In this document: piece by piece, positions 33,235 to 36,677 of the stretch
Position numbering within the stretch: the stretch's first letter is position 1
How the letters are laid out: the number at the start of each line of letters is the position of its first letter
Origin: an uncultured Myxococcales bacterium
GTDB lineage: Bacteria > Myxococcota_A > Polyangia > Polyangiales > Polyangiaceae
Direction of reading: 5' to 3'
DNA length: 36,677 nucleotides
NCBI GenBank assembly: GCA_937902985.1
Contig: CALFNG010000163.1
Span: 1 to 36,677 of the forward strand
The notes under the pieces: model-generated
The model's input: the letters and a program-made list of their open reading frames with translations, nothing else
Told to the model about the DNA's origin: nothing
The model's database searches: none
Translations under genes and position numbers: made by a program

Positions 33235-34788
33235 CTAGCGGTACGGGTTGTTGAGCATGTCGCTCGGGACCGAGGCGGCCGGGCGAGGGGGGCCGTCTGG
33301 GACAAGGGAGGGCCCGGGGGCTGGCCGTATCGGCCTCGCTGCGGCGATTGCGGTTGCGTGTTGCGGAGGGGCCGTGTGGACGCTCGCCGTTGCCGGTAGC
33401 GCGGCCGGAGCGTCGGAAGAAGCCGGAGGGGGCGAGAGTGGCTCGTCCGGGCCCGGCGCTCGTTCGATGGGCTTGTCGGCCGGACGCGGGGGCGCTGGGG
33501 CCTGGGCCGCGAGGGCCTGCACTTGCGTCGCGGCAGTCGGTGCGGCCTCGTGGCCGCGTCGCCAGCGGACGACGCCAGCCGCGGCTGCGACGGCGACCAG
33601 AGCGACCAGAGCGACCAGAGCGGCGGATAGCACTCTCGGGCGCGTGGCGCGTGCCGAGGGTGCCTGGGAATCGGAGCCGGTGTGAGCGCCCAACGATCCC
33701 GACTCGAAGAGCGAAGGAACGTAGGCGCTCACGTGCGCGCCGTGAACCAGTTCGAGACCGACTGGCCCGGCGTCGGGCCCCGAATCGGCCGGCGGGAGGA
33801 GGCTCCTTCGCTCGGTGTCCGCGATCCACGCGCGCAGATCGGCGCGCCGCTCGGACAGATCCGTGCCGAGCACATCGGCGACGCACGCGGCCACTTCGCG
33901 GTGCGAACCGAGCAAGTCGAGCGACCGCGCTGCGGTCTCGAGCGCATCGGAGAAGTCGGCCGCGGTCGCGTACCGCTTCGAGAGGTCGCGCATCAGAGCC
34001 CTTGCGCAGACATCCGCGAGCTCGCGCGGGATTGCCGGGTTCACCCGATCGACGTCGGGGATCGGCTCATAGAGCAGCCGGTTCAGCGTCTCGCTCTCGG
34101 CATCGGCCTTGAAGAGACGGCGACCGGCCAGCATCTCCCAGAGGCAGATGCCCATCGCGAAGACGTCGGCACGCCGGTCGATCGTCTCCGAGCGAGCCTG
34201 CTCCGGAGCCATGTACGCGATCTTGCCTTTGAGCTGACCGGTGCGCGTCACCGCGAGGCGCGACGCGGCCCGCGCGATCCCGAAGTCAGTGATGCGCGCC
34301 ACGCCGTCGATGCTGACGAGGATGTTGTGCGGGGAGACGTCGCGATGCACGACCTCGAGCAGACGCCCCTCGTCGTCCGTTCCTTCGTGCGCGGCATGCA
34401 GGCCCGCCAGGACGTCGAGCACGATGCGCACTGCAACCCGCGGTGGGATGGGCTTCTTCTCCTGCGAAGCCGCGTGGAATAGGTGCCCGGCGGTGTCGCC
34501 CTCCACATATTCCATCACGAGGTAGTGCCCAGCGTCGGTGGTTCCGATCTCGAGGATCGGGACGACGTTGGGGTGGTGGATCCGCGCGGCCAGACGCGCC
34601 TCGTCGAGAAACATCTCGATGAACTCGGAGTGCCGGGCCAGGTGTTCGTGCAGGCGCTTGATCGCGTAGAGGCGCTGGAACCCGCCCGCGCCGCCGAGGC
34701 GCGCGAGAAAGACCGTGCCCATTCCGCCGCTCGCAAGCTCGGCAATGAGCTCGAACCGATCGAGCTTCGTTCCGATGATCTCCGTCAC
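33235..34788 (-). CDS. Eukaryotic-like Ser/Thr protein kinase, membrane-anchored
   Basis: A 517-residue kinase of the PknB type. Kinase domain, ~10-290: glycine loop ELASGGMGTVFLAR, Lys44 (YAIKRL), Glu63, HRDVSPHN with catalytic Asp150, DFG Asp168 (ITDFGIARA), MAPEQAR. Then a ~95-residue linker, one membrane helix (~386-408, built on an ALV repeat from three GACCAGAGC units near 33596-33622) and a Pro/Ala-rich tail outside the membrane. The chosen start is GTG at 34788 (VTEIIGTKLDRFELI), where GGGAG lies upstream and myxobacterial kinases normally begin; a GTG at 34878 would add 30 residues. It could supply phosphothreonine signals to the FHA activators, but that link is only suggested by proximity. 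Confidence 0.92.
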   Translation of the reverse strand: MTEIIGTKLDRFELIAELASGGMGTVFLARLGGAGGFQRLYAIKRLHEHLARHSEFIEMFLDEARLAARIHHPNVVPILEIGTTDAGHYLVMEYVEGDTAGHLFHAASQEKKPIPPRVAVRIVLDVLAGLHAAHEGTDDEGRLLEVVHRDVSPHNILVSIDGVARITDFGIARAASRLAVTRTGQLKGKIAYMAPEQARSETIDRRADVFAMGICLWEMLAGRRLFKADAESETLNRLLYEPIPDVDRVNPAIPRELADVCARALMRDLSKRYATAADFSDALETAARSLDLLGSHREVAACVADVLGTDLSERRADLRAWIADTERRSLLPPADSGPDAGPVGLELVHGAHVSAYVPSLFESGSLGAHTGSDSQAPSARATRPRVLSAALVALVALVAVAAAAGVVRWRRGHEAAPTAATQVQALAAQAPAPPRPADKPIERAPGPDEPLSPPPASSDAPAALPATASVHTAPPQHATAIAAARPIRPAPGPSLVPDGPPRPAASVPSDMLNNPYR

Positions 34789-35005
34789 GTCCGCAGCACT
34801 CCCGAGCTTGGCTCTTACGTCCTCATTAAAGCACCTTTCGACCCCCTTGGCCGGCCGACCCACCCGGCCGGCGCGCACGGAAGCGGCGGCGACCAGTCAC
34901 CAGGGCATGTGCCTCCGGCCGGGCCGCAAGCTGCGGCCGTCGGGAGCCTGTCGTACAAGTGATTACCTGGAGCATGCATGCCTCCTCGTTGTACGTTGCC
35001 TCCGC

Positions 35006-36223
35006 TTGAACAGAACTTCGAAAGCGCGACGCCTGCTCGCGGGCTTCGCCATGGCGATGGCCGCCCTGCTCGTCGTGCTCTGCGCTTGGTCGTACGAAGC
35101 GTGCGCGGTCTACGATTCGTCGCTGCTCCTTCCCGCTGATGGCGACGCGGCCGCCTCCGCGGATGCCGGCCCCGATCCATGCCTGCACGCTCGACCGCCG
35201 GGCCACCCCGACGGGGGCGTGAGCGGCGGAGGGACCATTCAGGTCGTCGCCGCGTTCAAGACGATCGACATCGGCTTGACGGCCGATGCGAGCGCGCCGC
35301 GTCCCCCGTTCGGATACGACCTCGATGGCGTGTGCACCTGTCCAGGACCACCGAGCTGCATCCAGGTCCCCGGCGCGCCCAGGAGCTGCGACGACGACGC
35401 GGGGAGAGACAACACGGACATCGATCTCTTCCGCGGTCTCGGCGGCGCCGCGTCGACGGGCACGGCCCAGATCGACGACGGCCTTCAGAGCGGTCAGTAC
35501 GGCCTGCTCCTCGTCATCGACGGCTACAACGGGATGGCGGACGATGAGAACGTCACGGTCAGCTACTACGTGTCGAACGGAGTGAACCGGACCGCCGACG
35601 GAGGCATCCCGACGCCGACCTTCACGGGAGGCGATCTCTGGACGGTCGATCCCGACTCGCTGCAAAACAAGCCACAGGATCCCGCAAGCATCCCCAGCTG
35701 CGCTCACAACCCGCAGTGCCAGTCAGTCTTCTCCGACGATCGAGCCTACGTCTCGAATTACGTCGTCGTCGCTCACTTCAACCAGCTCACCGTCGCGTTC
35801 GGGGATCGATCGTTCCTCGGGGGTGCCACGATGGCGCTCTCGACCGCAGTGGTCGTCGGACAGCTTCAGCCCGTGCCGATTCAGCAGGGCGTGTTCGGCT
35901 ACGACCTCGTCGGCGGGACGATCGCCGGTCGCTGGCCGACGAAAGCTCTTCTGCAGACGCTCGCGACGATCCCCGCGAACGACGGCGGCTTTCTCTGCGG
36001 CAATGGAAACCTGTACTACGAGATCATCAAGGAAACCGTTTGTGGGGCGGCCGACATCTCGCAAAATCAGGCGAACGACAACATGAACGTTGCGTGCGAC
36101 GCGGTCTCGGTCGGCATGACTTTCGCGGCGGGCCCGGCGCAGCTCGGGGCGGTCCTCGCGGTCCCGCCGGCGCTCGCGGGCTGCGCCGACGGTAGCGTCC
36201 CGTTCACTGACAACTGCCCATAA
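35006..36223 (+). CDS. Exported Cys-rich protein of unknown function
   Basis: About 405 residues if started at TTG 35006 (NRTSKARRLLAGFAMAMAALL), which gives a proper signal peptide with a basic n-region; an ATG at 35051 gives a shorter one lacking the basic residues. Neither has a good ribosome site, so the start is uncertain. After the hydrophobic core comes EAC-AVYDSSLLLPADGDAA, with Cys33 as a possible lipidation site, although the lipobox is not canonical. The mature part has scattered Cys (CTCPGPPSC, SCAHNPQC) and beta-rich stretches (YGLLLVIDGYNGMADDENVTVSYY) but no domain I can name. The CAVYDSSLL-type start recurs in exported myxobacterial proteins. It is divergent from the kinase gene. 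Confidence 0.65.
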   Translation: MNRTSKARRLLAGFAMAMAALLVVLCAWSYEACAVYDSSLLLPADGDAAASADAGPDPCLHARPPGHPDGGVSGGGTIQVVAAFKTIDIGLTADASAPRPPFGYDLDGVCTCPGPPSCIQVPGAPRSCDDDAGRDNTDIDLFRGLGGAASTGTAQIDDGLQSGQYGLLLVIDGYNGMADDENVTVSYYVSNGVNRTADGGIPTPTFTGGDLWTVDPDSLQNKPQDPASIPSCAHNPQCQSVFSDDRAYVSNYVVVAHFNQLTVAFGDRSFLGGATMALSTAVVVGQLQPVPIQQGVFGYDLVGGTIAGRWPTKALLQTLATIPANDGGFLCGNGNLYYEIIKETVCGAADISQNQANDNMNVACDAVSVGMTFAAGPAQLGAVLAVPPALAGCADGSVPFTDNCP

Positions 36224-36620
36224 AACCTCGCATCTCGCGGCCCTTTCGAGCCCAGATGAGGCCCGCCAGCGCGAAACGAGCAAGAAACAATTTGGACCTC
36301 GTCCTGATCGCAGGAACCCGAAGTTCGAGGGACTCAAAGGGGTTCCTCGGACTTTCTCCCGATGCCTTCAACCCATCGGCATTGCAAATGAAAATGCTCA
36401 CGACGCACTGCTCCGAAGACGGACCACGCTTTTTTGGGGTGAGGCCCAAAAAAGAGACTTTGTGAAACCTTCGTGAAATCGGCTCAGCAGTACCTAGCTC
36501 GTCAGGCGGACACCTCGCGACTGGCCCCGCGCCTGTCGGCACCACGCCGACGTAAGCGCACCAGAAGGGGCGACCCGTTGCGGCAAACGTCAGCCGATGT
36601 CCCTGCGGAGGAGTTTACTG
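36224..36620. other. 397-bp intergenic region
   Basis: No convincing gene. It contains a perfect A/T-rich inverted repeat (36429-36454), two GTGAAA words 11 bp apart (36462, 36473) and a GGAGGAG ribosome site (36607-36613) for the partial gene at 36621. A short open frame (36256-36465) has no ribosome site or protein-like features. Confidence 0.5.
36429..36454. repeat. 10-bp perfect inverted repeat, terminator-like
   Basis: CTTTTTTGGG-GTGAGG-CCCAAAAAAG forms a 10-bp stem with a 6-nt loop. The A/T tracts lie inside the stem, as in some bidirectional terminators, but the GC part is only three pairs. It lies ~205 bp after the exported-protein gene. Confidence 0.45.
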
Positions 36621-36677
36621 ATGAGAAGGTCCACAACTGCCGTACTGCTTTTGGTCGCGTGTTTATCGGGAGCAGGT
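36621..36677 (+). CDS. Start of an exported lipoprotein gene, cut by the window edge
   Basis: Nineteen codons are visible: MRRSTTAVLLLVACLSGAG. Two arginines followed by a hydrophobic stretch and LVAC (Cys14) look like a short lipoprotein signal peptide. GGAGGAG seven bases upstream supports the ATG. Nothing can be said about the mature protein. Confidence 0.6.
   Translation, partial: MRRSTTAVLLLVACLSGAG

Noticed and set aside
1-36677. CRISPR arrays, tRNA/rRNA genes, insertion sequences or phage attachment sites
   Set aside because: No regularly spaced repeats, RNA-gene-like sequences, transposase motifs or terminal inverted repeats were seen on either strand.

Overview
The window looks like chromosomal DNA from a high-GC myxobacterium (Myxococcota, probably the Polyangiales/Sorangiineae side). 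I infer this from the strong G/C third-position bias, two FHA-domain sigma-54 activators, a eukaryotic-like Ser/Thr kinase, several Ser/Gly-rich lipoproteins and a PfaD-type secondary-lipid synthase. I see no IS elements, tRNA/rRNA genes or CRISPR arrays. Genus-level placement is not possible by eye.

Layout. (1) 66-6370: a TetR gene with a palindromic operator just before its start, then a tight operon for acyl-CoA dehydrogenase, MaoC hydratase, a long FabG4-type reductase and thiolase; together these form a complete acyl-CoA beta-oxidation (or reversed) cycle. (2) 6638-8101: FHA/sigma-54 activator 1. (3) 8743-9861: a lipoprotein with all six copper ligands of the PHM/DBM copper type II monooxygenase fold, followed by a strong terminator. 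(4) 10519-22298: an iterative lipid/polyketide synthase of the PUFA-synthase/heterocyst-glycolipid type: PfaD-like enoyl reductase; KS-AT-ACP; KR-DH; multi-hotdog dehydratase. It has one ACP, no KS-CLF partner and no acyltransferase tail. KS-AT-ACP ends at a run of ten A, and KR-DH continues in the -1 frame with no usable start codon, which points to programmed frameshifting or transcriptional slippage (or a homopolymer error). (5) 24768-22442, minus strand: a GT1-family glycosyltransferase overlapping a ferritin-like di-iron protein by ATGA. (6) 25097-26548: FHA/sigma-54 activator 2, a paralogue of activator 1. (7) 26561-30048: the complete dTDP-L-rhamnose set, rmlD divergent from rmlBAC. (8) 30260-36677: a carboxypeptidase-regulatory-domain lipoprotein, an AraC regulator, a Ser/Thr kinase, another exported protein and the start of a further lipoprotein.

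Working model (inference). The synthase makes a fatty or polyketide chain, the di-iron protein oxidises or desaturates it, and the glycosyltransferase adds a deoxysugar, perhaps rhamnose supplied by RmlABCD. This would be a myxobacterial glycolipid pathway with no product I can name. Good -24/-12 (sigma-54) promoter matches lie before pfaD, before the glycosyltransferase operon and before activator 2, and the divergent glycosyltransferase/activator promoter region holds a TGCACA-N10-TGTGCA dyad. Both activators keep GAFTGA and have nearly identical recognition helices, so the locus may be a self-amplifying sigma-54 regulon.
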